Part shown: positions 34,149 to 46,179 of the stretch, in pieces | Layout of the letters: every line of letters begins with the position of its first letter | Position numbering within the stretch: the first letter of the stretch is position 1 | NCBI GenBank assembly: GCA_027924645.1 | Contig: BSBN01001017.1 | Coordinates: 9,264,501-9,328,500, forward strand | From: Cunninghamia lanceolata | Lineage: Eukaryota; Streptophyta; Pinopsida; Cupressales; Cupressaceae | Length of the DNA stretch: 64,000 nucleotides | Reading direction: 5' to 3' | Made by a program: the position numbers and the translations under genes | Notes under the pieces: model-generated | The model's database searches: none | Seen by the model: the letters and a program-made list of their open reading frames with translations, nothing else | Told to the model about the DNA's origin: nothing

Positions 34149-34562
34149 GAACCAACCAAACCTGATCCAGCCATCTCCTTCACCCACGTTGATGCCTCTA
34201 TTCTTGCACCTAATGGTCCTCTTTATATTACCACTAGGATCAATGAAAAACCCACAAGGGGAGTACTCATTGATCTTGTATGCCTAGCAAATGTAGTTAT
34301 AAAAGGATTCCTCTACGTGCATGAGTTGTACCAAGATAAGTATGAGAAATCAGAAATCTCGGTTAGAGCACATGATGGTTCCACTCACCCTACTCTCGGT
34401 GCCTTGACTCTTTCCATCCAAGTCAAACCAAAAGTCATGGATGTGTCTTTTGGCATCATTCTAACTTTAGACCAATTTTGTGTGAAGTTGGGTCATCCAT
34501 GCTTCGCTTCCATGAAGGCGGTCCCATTCATAATCCATAAGTGTCTAAATTTTCCATTATAG
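34149..34562 (+). pseudogene. Element C retropepsin-like protease
   Basis: Reads THVDASILAPNGPLYITTRI, then KPTRGVLIDLVCLANVVI (active-site block, Asp-Leu-Val in place of Asp-Gly/Ser-Gly). Then come TLGALTLSIQVKPKVMDV and CFASMKAVPFIIHKCLNFP, the C-terminal block. It is homologous to element B's protease in layout. The catalytic triad residues after Asp are lost and the frame stops at 34560. Confidence 0.75.
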
Positions 34563-35406
34563 GGACAAATGCATATTGTATATCATAGTGGGTTCTAGCC
34601 TTTGTCCCTCTGTGGAAACTTTTCACTTGATTACTTTTGGCCACAACCAGTTGAGCTTGTTCGGCCTCACAATGATGTTTTGTTTCTCTCTTATTAGAAA
34701 TTTAAAGCAAGACAAATTGCTCAATTATCTGTTGGTGCCTCCTCATGTGCTATTTTGACTTCTACCTTTGAGGCCCCTTGATCTTATGTAGTTGCATCAG
34801 TAGTTATCCCTATTCTTTATGTGGTGGATGAACAAAATCTCAAATCGAGAGTCCTTCCCCAACCTCGAGCGTTTGGTGTCTATGTTGAGGTTCCACCTCT
34901 ACCATCCTACCTAGGACCATGAAGTAAATGCCCTACATAGCCTAGACCTCCCTGTGCTTTAGGGATTATTTTTGTTCCTTCTACCTTTTCAAAGTATAGA
35001 AGCAATCCACTACGCAGGAAATTTTTTCTGTGGTTTCTCAATCATGTATGGATGTCTCAGTACCTCTGCATGTTCCACAAGCTATGAGGGAATGAAAACC
35101 TTCCTTGAGAAACCCTCGTCCCATTGTTTCCCAACATCTAGTGGGTTTTTTCATTCCTCCTTCTGCTCCTCAAGTAGAGGAAGAAAATAAATCCATGTTG
35201 GGAAGCATCATGGTTCCTCCTACAAATGCTCCAAACTGTACAAGATGAAATTAGAATGTGAAAAAATGCAAGAGACGATGTCACGCTATGGCTCACCAGC
35301 TTGTTGCAAGAGTTGAACCCCTTCCCCTCCTAAGCACTCGCCACCTTCTCCACCATTGAGTCTGTAGAATTCTTCTATTCCTCCACTTGGAGCTTCTTCT
35401 TCTCCT

Positions 35407-35727
35407 ATGACTAATAGTGCTCAGGACCCTGCAATTAGCACTATCTTGTCACCCATTGTGGTATATTCTGACAATGATTCAAAAGGCAACCCTGAGCCAT
35501 TGGAAAATTTTTTAGAGTTATCCTTGATTTTCACACAATCGATGGACTTGGCCTCTGGGGGCTTGTGTGAGGATCCTTCTCCAGTGATCGATCCTGCATG
35601 TGATGAACCAATCATTGCTCCATGTACTACGCTTGTCATAGTCCCTCTAGCATCTTGTCCCCCATCCCTTTATGATGAGCAAGATTGGGAGGTGGATGAT
35701 TTTCTATATTCAAATTCACAGGCGTAG
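35407..35727 (+). pseudogene. Element C acidic C-terminal ORF
   Basis: 106 codons, acidic and Pro/Ser-rich (SDNDSKGNPEPLENFLEL). It ends IVPLASCPPSLYDEQDWEVDD, which parallels the PRAPCPPS...EDDLL tail of element B near 18060-18120. This suggests a shared, unnamed C-terminal segment of the lineage. No G-patch could be found in C. Confidence 0.5.
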
Positions 35728-36162
35728 TACCCCTCTCTCATGTGTAATATTTGTATTATGCTTGTATGTACTGTTACCCATGTATTTGTTGCTTGGAATG
35801 TATTTTGTTTGTTAGTTCTCTTTGGATGACCCTTGATGCTCTTTTTGGCGCAAAGGAACATATCTGTCATGGCATTCCTCTTTATGTATCTTCATTCTTC
35901 TATTTGTCATAAATGTAATTTTATGCCTATTGGGAATGATGCAAATCATTGGATGATTTAACATCCTTCCATGTTGACCCAAAAAATTTATTTTTCTTTC
36001 ATGCGATATTTCTTTCTGCATCTCCGTAGTTCTACTAACTGGAGGATGATGACAATTCCAAAAATGGGTGTCCCTTTATACAACCATTCATATACTAACT
36101 CTAGTCAAGTAGATCCCTTTGTGCTATTGTATGATGTTGATTGATTTATGTATCGCTATCTC

Positions 36163-36212
36163 TACCTTAAAGGCAATTTATCCCTAATGGTGTTAGCAAT
36201 TACTTTAAGGTG
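36163..36212 (+). other. Conserved stem-loop in element C 3' region
   Basis: ACCTTAAAGGCAATT (36164-36178) pairs with AATTACTTTAAGGT (36198-36211), with one bulge. The loop has AATGGTGTTAGC. It is the counterpart of 18582-18633. Confidence 0.75.
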
Positions 36213-36360
36213 GGGGCATACACTCTGCTATGTGCTTCACTTCATTCACACACCACATGGCTGGTCTTGCTATCACAACACCTTTTGATCATCTATGTAG
36301 CACTTTACCAGAGTTACCCAGCAAACAACACATTTTCTTGGCCTATAATTTATGATATTG

Positions 36361-36545
36361 TTGACATGAAGCTCACCTAATAAATCTACGGATCTTACTA
36401 GCATGTGATGTTTTCACTTGCTACTTGTTGACATAGAACTCACATAGTACATTTGTGGATCTTACTAGCCTATGATGTTTCCATTTGCTATGCATTCCTG
36501 ACCACCTAGTATATAGCAAATTTTACTAGCCTATGGCTCATGACA
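36361..36545 (+). repeat. 67-bp degenerate minisatellite, element C
   Basis: Copies begin at 36361 and 36428 with TTGACATRRARCTCAC, and a decayed third follows. Each has GATCTTACTAGC and CACTTGCTA-like blocks. The array begins 148 bp past the stem-loop. Its sequence is unrelated to the 83-bp unit of element B. Confidence 0.78.
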
Positions 36546-36968
36546 TGTGTTTTGGTCTGATTCCTAGCATAACACAACTGGCTAGCCCAAGAATCATACC
36601 TTGCATTCTTTTTTTTTCTGTGTATGATCCACGTATGCTCCATGTATGCTCTCTATATGTTCGGATTTGACCATATTACTTTGCTAACCATAGTTTTTCT
36701 GGCATATAATATTCGGTCTCATCCAGTGTTTGATATTTTTAGATGTAAGTGTATATGTATATGTGTGATTTATGCTATGTGTCTTGTATCTGTGTAACCT
36801 CTTTATCTAAGCATTGTAGAATCGTAGAATCCTAAGCTTGGGGGCTATCGCATCTATCAACTTAGTGACATTCTGTGTCTTCAATGTTTTGGTGAAGAAG
36901 TTTGGCTTCTCTATACTTTAGTGTGCATATGAACATAAGTTTATAATCCCACTAAATTGGGGGCTAAA

Positions 36969-38140
36969 TGTAGCATCGTAAATTTTCACCACTTACAATT
37001 TCATGCTAGGTTTAGCATTCAGTATAGCATGTATATTTGTTTCTTCTTAACATGTATCCATTTTACCACTTTGCTAAGAAATAAGGTTAAGTCCCTTGTT
37101 AGAAGCCCCTTCGAGGACAAAAATCATAAGGACACTAGCACCTAGTGCTAGTGTCCTGCCAGTTTGGCTCTGAAAGATTTTGAATCTCAAAGTGTCAGCC
37201 TTTTTGTCTTGAGTGACACACCTTGTCAGCCTTACCTCGAAAAGTACTTGGGATTCGTATAAACAACTCTCTCTCCCTCATTTTGATATAGATGATATAG
37301 GGACATATACATGATAGATGAAAGATACATACATGACCAATCTAAAATCTCTCTACAACTAGGATATGAATTCTCTAAAGAATCTCTCTACTTGTGAAGA
37401 TTATTTGTTATTCAAGCATTAACACTTGCAAGTATTTGACTAAGCTTATTGTTTCCTCCATCAACTTCTTGTGGGTGATTTGTGTTGTGACACCAATCCA
37501 ACAAGGGTTTCATGCTTATGGTAAGATCATTTCATTATACTTGTTTACAATAATCTTTATCAATTGCTTTGCCTTTGTTCATCATGAACACACACTCTCT
37601 ATCATCATCATCATTGGTGGGAACACTGACATGGGGTTTGAATGAGGCAAGCCCCTATACAACACAACCATTTTTCCTCTTTTGTGTGTGTAGATCATAA
37701 CAAAAGTTCATGACATCAAAGAGTGACAGGAAGACGAAAAGATAGGTAAGGATATTGTTTCATAGAAGTTCAAGCCAAAACCCTAAAGACACTAGCACCC
37801 AATGCTAGTGTCCTACCAATTTTGTACCTACTTTTGGTGGTAGGTTGGACCATTATATCTATCCTTTTCTATTATGTTCTTGTTTTCTAGAAACTATAGT
37901 AGTTGTCTACACTTTTGCTTAGTTAGTCTATTAGGTCTTCATATTGCTTAGTTTAATCAATACATTAGTCATCAATCTTTCATCTTTGCAACAAAGGAAC
38001 AAAGCCCCCACCAACCAGCTTGACTCTTCGCTAGGGACAACAACCAAGCCTCGAGCCATTGGTGGCTTGTGTTCCAATGTTATGTAGATAGAAAGGATTG
38101 ATCTAGGTTAGTTCATCAATTAGTCTAGATCCCTTTTACA
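36969..38140 (+). repeat. 3' LTR of element C
   Basis: Starts TGTAGCATCGTAAATTTTC after the polypurine tract ATTGGGGGCTAAA and ends CCCTTTTACA. A deletion near the end removed bases present in the 5' copy. Confidence 0.83.
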
Positions 38141-40442
38141 ATAGTCTAATGACTTCAAGAGAGGGCTTCAAAACCTATATAAGACCTTTTTAACACAAGT
38201 TTTTCATCTTTTGATTTATCTCAAATCTATAAAAAAATAAAGATTCACATCTAAGACAATGGATATTTGCTCGCCTCCCAACCATAGGGCATGCTCACAA
38301 GCCCAACCCTGAGCTAGGAGACCTAGAAACTAGTTTTCACAACACAAAAAAGGAATACACATACAAAAACACAACACCCATAGGCTTAAACATCATATAT
38401 TAATTTTGACAAGATTCATAGAAAGGAGGAGTTAAGGGGACACACTAACCTTTTGGGAAAAAATATAAATGACATCAAATCTCCTTTCTATTTTTTCGAA
38501 TACCTACATACACCAAAACACATAATAATACTCCACCATCAATTCACATCTTCCACAACATTATGGCCATAAATCCATAAAGTATTCTTCTCACATCCCA
38601 TGATATCACATATCAAAATCATAGTCTCTCAATACCTTGAAAACACTACAACACCCACATAAATACTCATATTATCAAAAAACATAGTTCACACAAATAT
38701 GCAAAGGTACTCGTGACTTAAAATAAATATATATTAAGTATGTTTTCCCCAAGAGAGGGTCCACACCTCTTTCAACCTCAATACATGGATGGCTCTTAAC
38801 TCAAATAGAAAGATCCACACCCAACACAACATAACATCCATCCCTAATGAATATCAACATAATATATAACACAATAAGAGGATTTTCATACAATATCAAG
38901 AATACTCAGAAAAATTGGCAAGTTTTCAAACATCATTTATCAACAAACAATATCAATGTATACTCAAAAGTGGCTTAAGATCCTATCTCAACACTTCAAC
39001 AAAATGTCAAAAAATCTCTTGATCCAAGTTCCTCAATCTTTCCTCTTCTCCAAGCTCTCAAGCTCTTCCTAAATCTCCTCTTTCACCAAGCCACTTGATA
39101 TCCAAAAATATCAGTAACAAAAATAGAAAAGCCAACCCTCAACAAAACTTCAAGAAAGGTTTAAATAAAAGATAAATGTTTAGATACAATGACTTTAAGG
39201 AAAATTTTGTCTTTGTCACCTACAATTAAATTTCCCTCCAAAAACTTATCACTTGTCTTCCAAGACACTTTTCAAAGCTCAAGACTCTCCCAAAACATAT
39301 TTTAAAGACTCCAACATGGACCCATCTTATAGTTCATCATTTTAGGGATTTAATTTGACTCAAATAATAAGAAAAATAATATTAAAAGATCTATAAAATT
39401 CCCTCTTAATTTTAAATTTGAGATTGGACACTTAAGTGGACTTAACCAAACCCCAACTTAATAATAATTTTAAAATTAATCAACAAGTTTCCACACACAT
39501 CACATTTACACAAAAAGATCTTAATCCTATCTAAGGATAAGGCCTAGGTATACTATGGAATCACAACAATGGTTTCTTGAGAACCTCCACAATTTTTCAT
39601 TGGTCATGAAAATTAATCTACACACTTGCACCCAAACATCAATATATCCAAGATAATAGCCAAAGAAAAATTTACAATTAAATCAATATATACACCATAA
39701 TAAATCATAATTAAACAACATTATCATAACTCATTTAAAATCTAACGATAAGTTTAATCCACTATCAAAATCACATTTACACACAATCACATAAATCACA
39801 GAATCTATCCAATTATACTGAGATTCGTCATTGCATAACTAAATATATTCTAAAATCGATCCATAATGACAAGATAAATATGAATTCTATATTTAGATAT
39901 ATTTATAATGAAAACAAGTCCATAATCATTACTTAACCAATTCATCATCTAAGAAAATAATCGATTACTATTCTAAATATAGTATTGGTGTCCACATAAT
40001 CTATGATTATAACAAAGTATAACAACATATCCATGAGTGTTATAAGCATAACAAGTCTTATCAAAATAAGATGTGACCATAAGGAGAATAAGTGGGCCTC
40101 ACACCATCCCCCTGAAAGATTAGGCTTCCTCCTAGAAGAAAGATGTGATAATGAGGAGGAGAAGTGGACCTCACAATTCTTTTTTATTGCCCAAACTCAT
40201 GATTGCATGGATTACTTCTTTCATAATCTAGTGAGGTTGATCTAGATACATGTAGTCATCATGAATGCAAATTAGAACTATACAAATCCAGTTGTATTGT
40301 GCTGGGAAATCTAGAAAATCTTTCCATGTGTCCAACTTGAATTTAAAATTCTACTAATTTTGTAGGAGGTATTCTTTGGATCCAGGATTTAGGAATGTCC
40401 TTCTAAGGGGTTAGAAGGTGGTGTGATCAATCTCTATCAAAC

Positions 40443-40446
<4 letters not shown>
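38141..40446. other. Anonymous AC-rich region, possible antisense LTR
   Basis: A- and C-rich on the plus strand, with no frame over 80 codons. The antisense composition resembles a long gypsy LTR, but no paired copy or ends were found. A 20-nt block with CACACCATCCCCCTGAAAG near 40100 reads as a purine-rich run on the minus strand. Confidence 0.35.

Positions 40447-40513
<67 letters not shown>
40447..40513. repeat. (AT)n and (GTAT)n microsatellite
   Basis: AT run of about 56 bp followed by three GTAT units. Confidence 0.97.
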
Positions 40514-40514
<1 letters not shown>

Positions 40515-40979
40515 AATGGTGAAAGACTTAAATATTATTATGAGGGAACATAAGAAAATACATCCCACAAAAAGTGACAAAAATGTAATATAGTGTAATA
40601 CTAACAAAAAGTAACACTAGGTGAGGGACATTCCAATGAGAAAAGTGGCATGAACAATACAGGTAGGTAGAATCATTAAATGCAGAGCCCTCATCGAAGA
40701 TCTAAAAATTTTGATACCCTCCAAGAAAAAATCACTTGGAAAAAATTATAAAGAGCTCTGAAGTGGAAAGAAAGAGAAGAAATCAAAAGGTGGAAATAAT
40801 TTTAGCAAGGGAAAGAAAGTGGATGTAGTTGGGAAAAAATAGAAAAACCTATTTTGGTTGAAGCCATCAATAACCCACATCCAAAATACAAGAAATACCC
40901 TTATTTTCTTCCAATTCCAATTTCATCTTTTCTAATACTTTATTTTCTACCTCTTTATTATATATTCTCTAAGGTTGTG

Positions 40980-42700
40980 CCTCTATTATGTGGCCTAATT
41001 CTATCATGCTTGAATAAGTATAAAAGGTTATTCCATCCAATATAGCTCTAATATCTGATAGTAGCCTTGACACAAACCATTCTATTGTTTGTTTCTATGT
41101 TAATGGTTCTTCCATTTTACTTACAACTTCCTTAAATCTACGATCAAATTATTTAACTATTTCCCCCTCTTCATGTATGATTTATCTCATCTTGTTGATT
41201 CTTTCTAATAGAATCTTAGGAGATATAAATTTAGACAAGAACTCCTCTTTTTATCTCTTGCCATTTCTTATCATGTACCATTTGAGAGCATCATTCCTCA
41301 AGGTTTGTATAAAATTGTAGAGTTTATCTTGATTACTTCTAGTTGTATTCCTTCTCCAAATCAATTATAGCATAAAGATATGTTTAGATTCTTTAGTGGT
41401 ATCTTTTCCAAAGATAGGCAATTCCATGTTTAGGTCCATGTCTAGTGTTTGTTCACTAAATCTATTTGTACTAGGTGAAGATTCTCCTCTTCTTTGTGGT
41501 GGACTACACTCTCCTATTATAATCTTTTTCTAAGTTTTCTCCTTCTCTAATATTTAATGGAATTCTTTTATTTTACTAACTTTCTATTTCTTCCTTTATC
41601 TCTTGCTAGCTCAATCTCAAAGAATTCATCCCACAATATTTCTACGCAATCTCTTATAATTCTTGTTGTTGGTTTTCCCTTGTCCTAGTTGAGTCACTAT
41701 ATATCCCTTCTGAAAGCACTCTTTTTGTCTTATTTGGCATGGGGGATGATTCTTGGTTAAGAGGTTCACCTCTTCATGTGACCATTTCAATTTGAAAGAC
41801 ACCCTTTCATTAGTTAATGATAACTCATTTGTTAATATAGGGGTTTCCCATCCTTCATTAATCATATCAATTGTGTCGATGATAAGGTTCTTGAACAAGT
41901 CCTCAATTTCTCTTTCTACTGCATTTTCCCTATTCTCTTGTAGGTTCCACTATTTCATCATCTTCTCTTTCTGTAAATCCACACTCTTCCTTACTACTTT
42001 ATCTAGATACTCTTCATTGAAATTCAATGGTTTTTATTTAATAAAAGGGTTTAGTAGTTCCTCAAATCCTTCATTAATTGTAATTTTTAGGTTAGTTAGA
42101 TCAAGATCCAAATGAGGGTTTTTAGTCAAAATTTTAAATGGCGGGCCATCCCTACTTCTACACCCTTCTTCTAATGACTCATTAGATACCACACATTCTT
42201 CAATCTATCTTTCCAACCATTGTAAAATCTCTATTATCTATTTTGGATGGATGTTAAGTTACTTAGATACGTCTTTGTAATAGAGAAATCTAATTAACCC
42301 CAGTTTCTCTATTTATAGAGTCCCATTGATCTTAATAGAATTTTGATGTTCAATTGTAGCCTTTCTGGTGCATTAATTTGTATTCAATTATTCTATTTGT
42401 TTATTTTCCTCCTTTTCAAGATTTTAGCAACAACCTCCTTGGCGTGCTCAAATTTTCCTTCATTCTCATCATCAACAAAAACCCTTCTAGTGCACTCTAC
42501 CTCTTCATCAGTCGCAACCCTCCTACAATTCTCTAACTTAGCTTCCTCAACCTTCTCCATTGTTTTACAGTATCTTCCTACCTCTCCTAAACTTATTTCA
42601 ATCTCCTTTCTTCGATAGTCAACTCTATTGAGAAGTCAGTCTCTTCCCTAATCTCTCTTTTCTTCTGGTTGTCTCCCTTTTCCATGGGTGTTTTTGATTT
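40980..42700 (-). pseudogene. Minus-strand gypsy gag relic
   Basis: On the minus strand near 41040-41390 the reading DKLYNFIQTLRNDALKWYMI, then FLSKFISPKILLERINKMR, then HEEGEIVK.FDRRFKEVV follows the retrotrans_gag pattern. Three stops interrupt it. The N-terminal part (for example 41626-41898) is charged and without a domain. No protease or polymerase follows towards lower coordinates. The copia element at 42783 interrupts its upstream side; flanking sequence continues at 48561. Confidence 0.7.
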
Positions 42701-42782
42701 AGGGTTCCATTATTCCTTTTATGCATCCCTTAGTGGATTAGTCTTTTTTTCTTAAAAGTTGCATCTCTTTGAAGGTTCTTTC

Positions 42783-43570
42783 TATTAGGAAAGGTGCCTC
42801 AACCTTACAATTACAAAAAGTGCAATTTCTTGGTTAATAAATTGAATAAACTCAATTTCTAGGCTATAGAATTGGTTGTTGGCCAAAATAAAATCTCCAG
42901 GGTGTTTAGCACCACTTGCAAGGGTTCCTAGTACATGGATCTCTTTGAGCTCTACAATTTTTTAAAAAAGGGCCCAATTGGCCTCCTAGATCAAAATTTA
43001 TGGCCTCCAAAAGTTGGACCTCCCATATTGGAAAATGTCAAAACATGTTGGACACAGAAAAAATTTGTAAGGGGGAGTTACATGTGTTGACCAACTTATG
43101 ATGTGTGTTATGACAAATCATAAGGAATCTTTGATTGAAGATAATGAAACCATAGGATTTGGGTGCCACTTTTGGGTGGTTTTGGCTTGTGGGTTTCTAA
43201 TTACCATTTTACTATTTCATGTATTATATCTCCTATATATTAGGTGCTTGAGATGTGTATGTGAGAGTCTTATTTTTGTTGTTGAGTTGCCTCTAGATCT
43301 CTGGTTGTTGATGCTCATGTTAAAGCTTGCTCTTCAAGTATATTGTAATCCTGTTGAGATTTATGAATAATATATTGGGTTTCTTTTGGAGTGTGGGGGT
43401 TTTCTCTTCAAAGGGTTTTCCCCATGTAAATCACTAAGTTGTGGTATGATTTCTATTTATGTTTATTTATGTATAATTTATACAACTATTGTAAACATTT
43501 GAAAAGTTTTGTAAAACCCTCCTCTCAAGATTAGTGTAGGAAGTTGTTCTGCTACCTTACCTTCCTTACA
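42783..43570 (+). repeat. 5' LTR of element F
   Basis: Pairs with 47771-48560 through CTCAACCTTACAATTACAAA, CCCATATTGGAAAATGT, and AAGATTAGTGTAGGAAGTTG near the end. Confidence 0.9.
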
Positions 43571-43572
43571 AG

Positions 43573-43584
43573 TGGTATTAGAGC
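43573..43584 (+). promoter_or_regulatory. Primer binding site of element F
   Basis: TGGTATTAGAGC, initiator tRNA-Met type, 2 nt from the LTR. Confidence 0.88.
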
Positions 43585-43696
43585 TTGATCACCTTTGGTT
43601 TTAGCTATGGGTTGTTGCATTTTTTGAACTAATATAGTTTTGAGTGGGAGCTTGTGTAGAAGATACTTTGTGATCTTGTTGTAAGAAGTTTTATAT

Positions 43697-44460
43697 GGCA
43701 AGCACATCAAAGAGGATAGAGGTAGAGACATTTTTTGGTAACAATTTTGAGATGTGGAAGTTGAAGATGAAGATGCATTAATTGATCAAGATCTATGGGA
43801 CAATGTTGATGAGCATGATTCAAGGCTTATATATGCTACTTTGGATACTCAACATGATGTTATGGACTGAAAATGCAAGGGTCTAATCAGACCATGGTTG
43901 ACAAACTCTATTTTAATCAATGTCCATGAAGATCCCTCTATGAAGAAACTTGATGAAATATATCAAGCCAAATATTTAGTGAACAAGATTTTATTGAGGA
44001 ATATATTGTATTCCTTGAGAATGGAAGAGGGTGGATGAATTGTAGACCACATGGAAGCATTTAATATGTTGGTGGCTCAATTGGAATTAGTTGGTGTAAA
44101 AATGGATGAGGAGAGATGTCAGATCATACTCTGCTCTTTGCCTGATTTGTGGGATTCTCTTATTATGGCTATTAGGAGTACTTTTGTTGTCTTGAAAGTT
44201 GAATATGTTATGGTTTCTTTTCTTTCTAAAGAGATGAGGAGAAAGGTATCTATTAGTGCCAAAGAGGCCATGAATATTCATGGAAGATCTGAAGAAAGAG
44301 GCAAGAAGAATGAGAAGCATGACAAATTCAAGTCTAAGGGTAGATACAAATATCCTAGAAAGTCCAAAGTTATTTGTTGGAATCATAGTAAGCATGGACA
44401 CTTTTGTAAAGAGTGAAAAGAAGAAAATAAGAAAAAAAATTGATTCTCATTCTAAATTTG
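43697..44460 (+). pseudogene. Copia gag of element F
   Basis: Starts at ATG 43697 (MASTSKRIEVETFFGNNF) and contains FEMWKLKMKMH, the copia Gag 'W...M' start. A stop follows after about 28 codons. The frame 44051-44416 carries LVAQLELVGVKMDEERCQII and LPDLWDSLIMAIRS, the UBN2-type Gag body. It ends in a knuckle VICWNHSKHGHFCKE, which keeps Cys, His and the last Cys although the second Cys is His. Confidence 0.85.
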
Positions 44461-44920
44461 AGAAGGAAGATGGTGACGCGTTCATTGTAGCTTTGGCCAC
44501 TCGTCTAGGTAATGATGCATTGTTAATTGACTTAGGTGCATATTTTCATATGACCTCTAATAGAGATTGGTTTTCTAAATATGAAGAATTTGATGGAGGT
44601 AAGGTGTACTTGGGTGATAATTCTTGTTTAAATATTGTTGGTCATGGTAAAGTTAAAATCAGATTTTATGATGGTAGATTAAAATGAATTAATGGTGTGT
44701 TGCATATCCCTAGGTTAGCATGAAATGTATTATATGTGAGTAAACTAATAGATGTGGGTGTGTACATAGTCTTTCCTAATGCAAGATGCAAGATGGTTAG
44801 AGGTGATATGGTGATCACTGGAGGTGTTAGATTTGGCACATTATATAATCTTGATGCATGCACTACTGAGTGCAAGAGTACTTCTATGAAAAGCATGTCT
44901 ATGACTACTACATTTTAAAA
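44461..44920 (+). pseudogene. Copia protease of element F
   Basis: DALLIDLGAYFHMTSNRDWF is the active-site block (Asp-Leu-Gly for Asp-Ser-Gly). It is followed by VYLGDNSCLNIVGHGKVKIR and, after a stop at 44685, LHIPRLA and VSKLIDVGVYIVF. This is the usual copia protease C-terminal part leading into integrase. Confidence 0.88.
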
Positions 44921-46060
44921 AGTGAGGGTTTCCTCTTCAGCAGATGGTCATGGCTTGGTAAGGTACCTAAGAGTGTTCTTTCTTTTGAATCAAATTACCT
45001 ACAAAGAAGACTTGTGCTATGGCATCAGAGGTTTAGGCCACATCGGAGAAAAAAGTCTAAGGACCTTGAAAAATAAAAACATTGTTGAAGAGTTGACTAA
45101 TTGTAATCTTGATTTCAATTTCTATGAGCATTGTATTGATGATAACCAAAACCTCATTAAGTATTACTTAAGTTCTCATAAATCTTGTGGCATATTGAGT
45201 CTTATTCATTCTGATGTGTTTGTTCTTGTAGATGTTTCTTCCATTGGAAAATCCACATATTATGTTTTATTTATTGATGATTATAGCAAAAGGACATGGG
45301 TATATTTTCTAAAGAGTAAATTTAAAGTTTTTAGTTGATTTAAAGAATTTGAAGAAATGGTTGACTTGCAGACTTGAAAGAAAATAAAATGTTTGAGGAC
45401 TGATAATAGTAGTGAATTTTTCTCTAATGATTTTTCATAGATTTTGTAAAGATTGTGGCATTTAGAGACAAAAGACAACTCTGTATTCTTCATAGTAGAA
45501 TGGAGTTGTAGAAAGAATGAACAAGACACGTATGGAGAAGGATAGAAGTATGCTTAGTGGTGCTAGTCTAGAACAAAATTTTTGGGCTGAAGCTATTGCC
45601 ACTTCTTCCTACTTGATTAACAGGTCTCCTACATCATCCTTTGTTGATAAAATACCTATGGAGGTTTGGTCAAGTCACAAGCCTTAATTGAGACATCTTA
45701 GATTTTTTAGTTGTGAGGCATATGCACATGTGCCAAAGGAGAAGTGGACAAATTTTGAAAACAAGGATATAAAATGTATTTTCATCAAGGACATTTATGG
45801 TGTGAAAGGATACAAGCATTGGTATCTTGTTGCACAAAAGGTAATATTTAGTAGAAGTATGATTTTTGGAGAAACTAAGCCTTATTTTGTTACAAAGCAG
45901 CTAGAACAAAATGAACAAAAAGATGTGATTCAACTTCCTTCTATACCTAAGAAAGTTGAATTGAGGCCCTTAGATAGACAAGAAGTTGAGGAGAGATCAT
46001 CTAGCTCTAAATCTTTAAAAGAGGAGGAAGAACCTTCACCTTCACTTGTTTGAAGGGACC
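44921..46060 (+). pseudogene. Copia integrase of element F
   Basis: A degenerate zinc-binding region (GLGHIGEKSLRTLKNKNI) precedes the core LIHSDVF...YYVLFIDDYSKRTWVYFLK, which holds the first catalytic Asp. At about 45480-45600 come QNGVVERMNK-like coding and LEQKFWAEAIATSSYLINRS, including the catalytic-Glu region. 45688-46053 gives LRHLRFFSCEAYAHVPKEKW and the acidic Ser-rich linker. Interrupted by several stops. Confidence 0.87.
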
Positions 46061-46179
46061 TACAAGGAGTAGACATCCACCTAAAAGGTACTCACCTAAT
46101 GATTAGAGATGTATTTTTTCTTTGAATACTAACATGGATGAACCAAGATCTATAGAAGAGGAGTTAAGTATGAATTGTG

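Larger units (their letters stand above)
30620..38140 (+). mobile_element. Element C: non-autonomous Tat/Ogre-like gypsy element
   Basis: LTRs at 30620-31816 and 36969-38140 (about 1.18 kb) are plainly homologous along their length. The internal part carries a gag core, a zinc knuckle and a protease, all with stops, then an acidic tail, a stem-loop, a minisatellite and the polypurine tract ATTGGGGGCTAAA. RT, RNase H and integrase are absent. No matching target duplication was found (TTTGG on the left, ATAGT on the right), so one end may be rearranged or the left boundary misplaced by a few bases. Confidence 0.85.
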
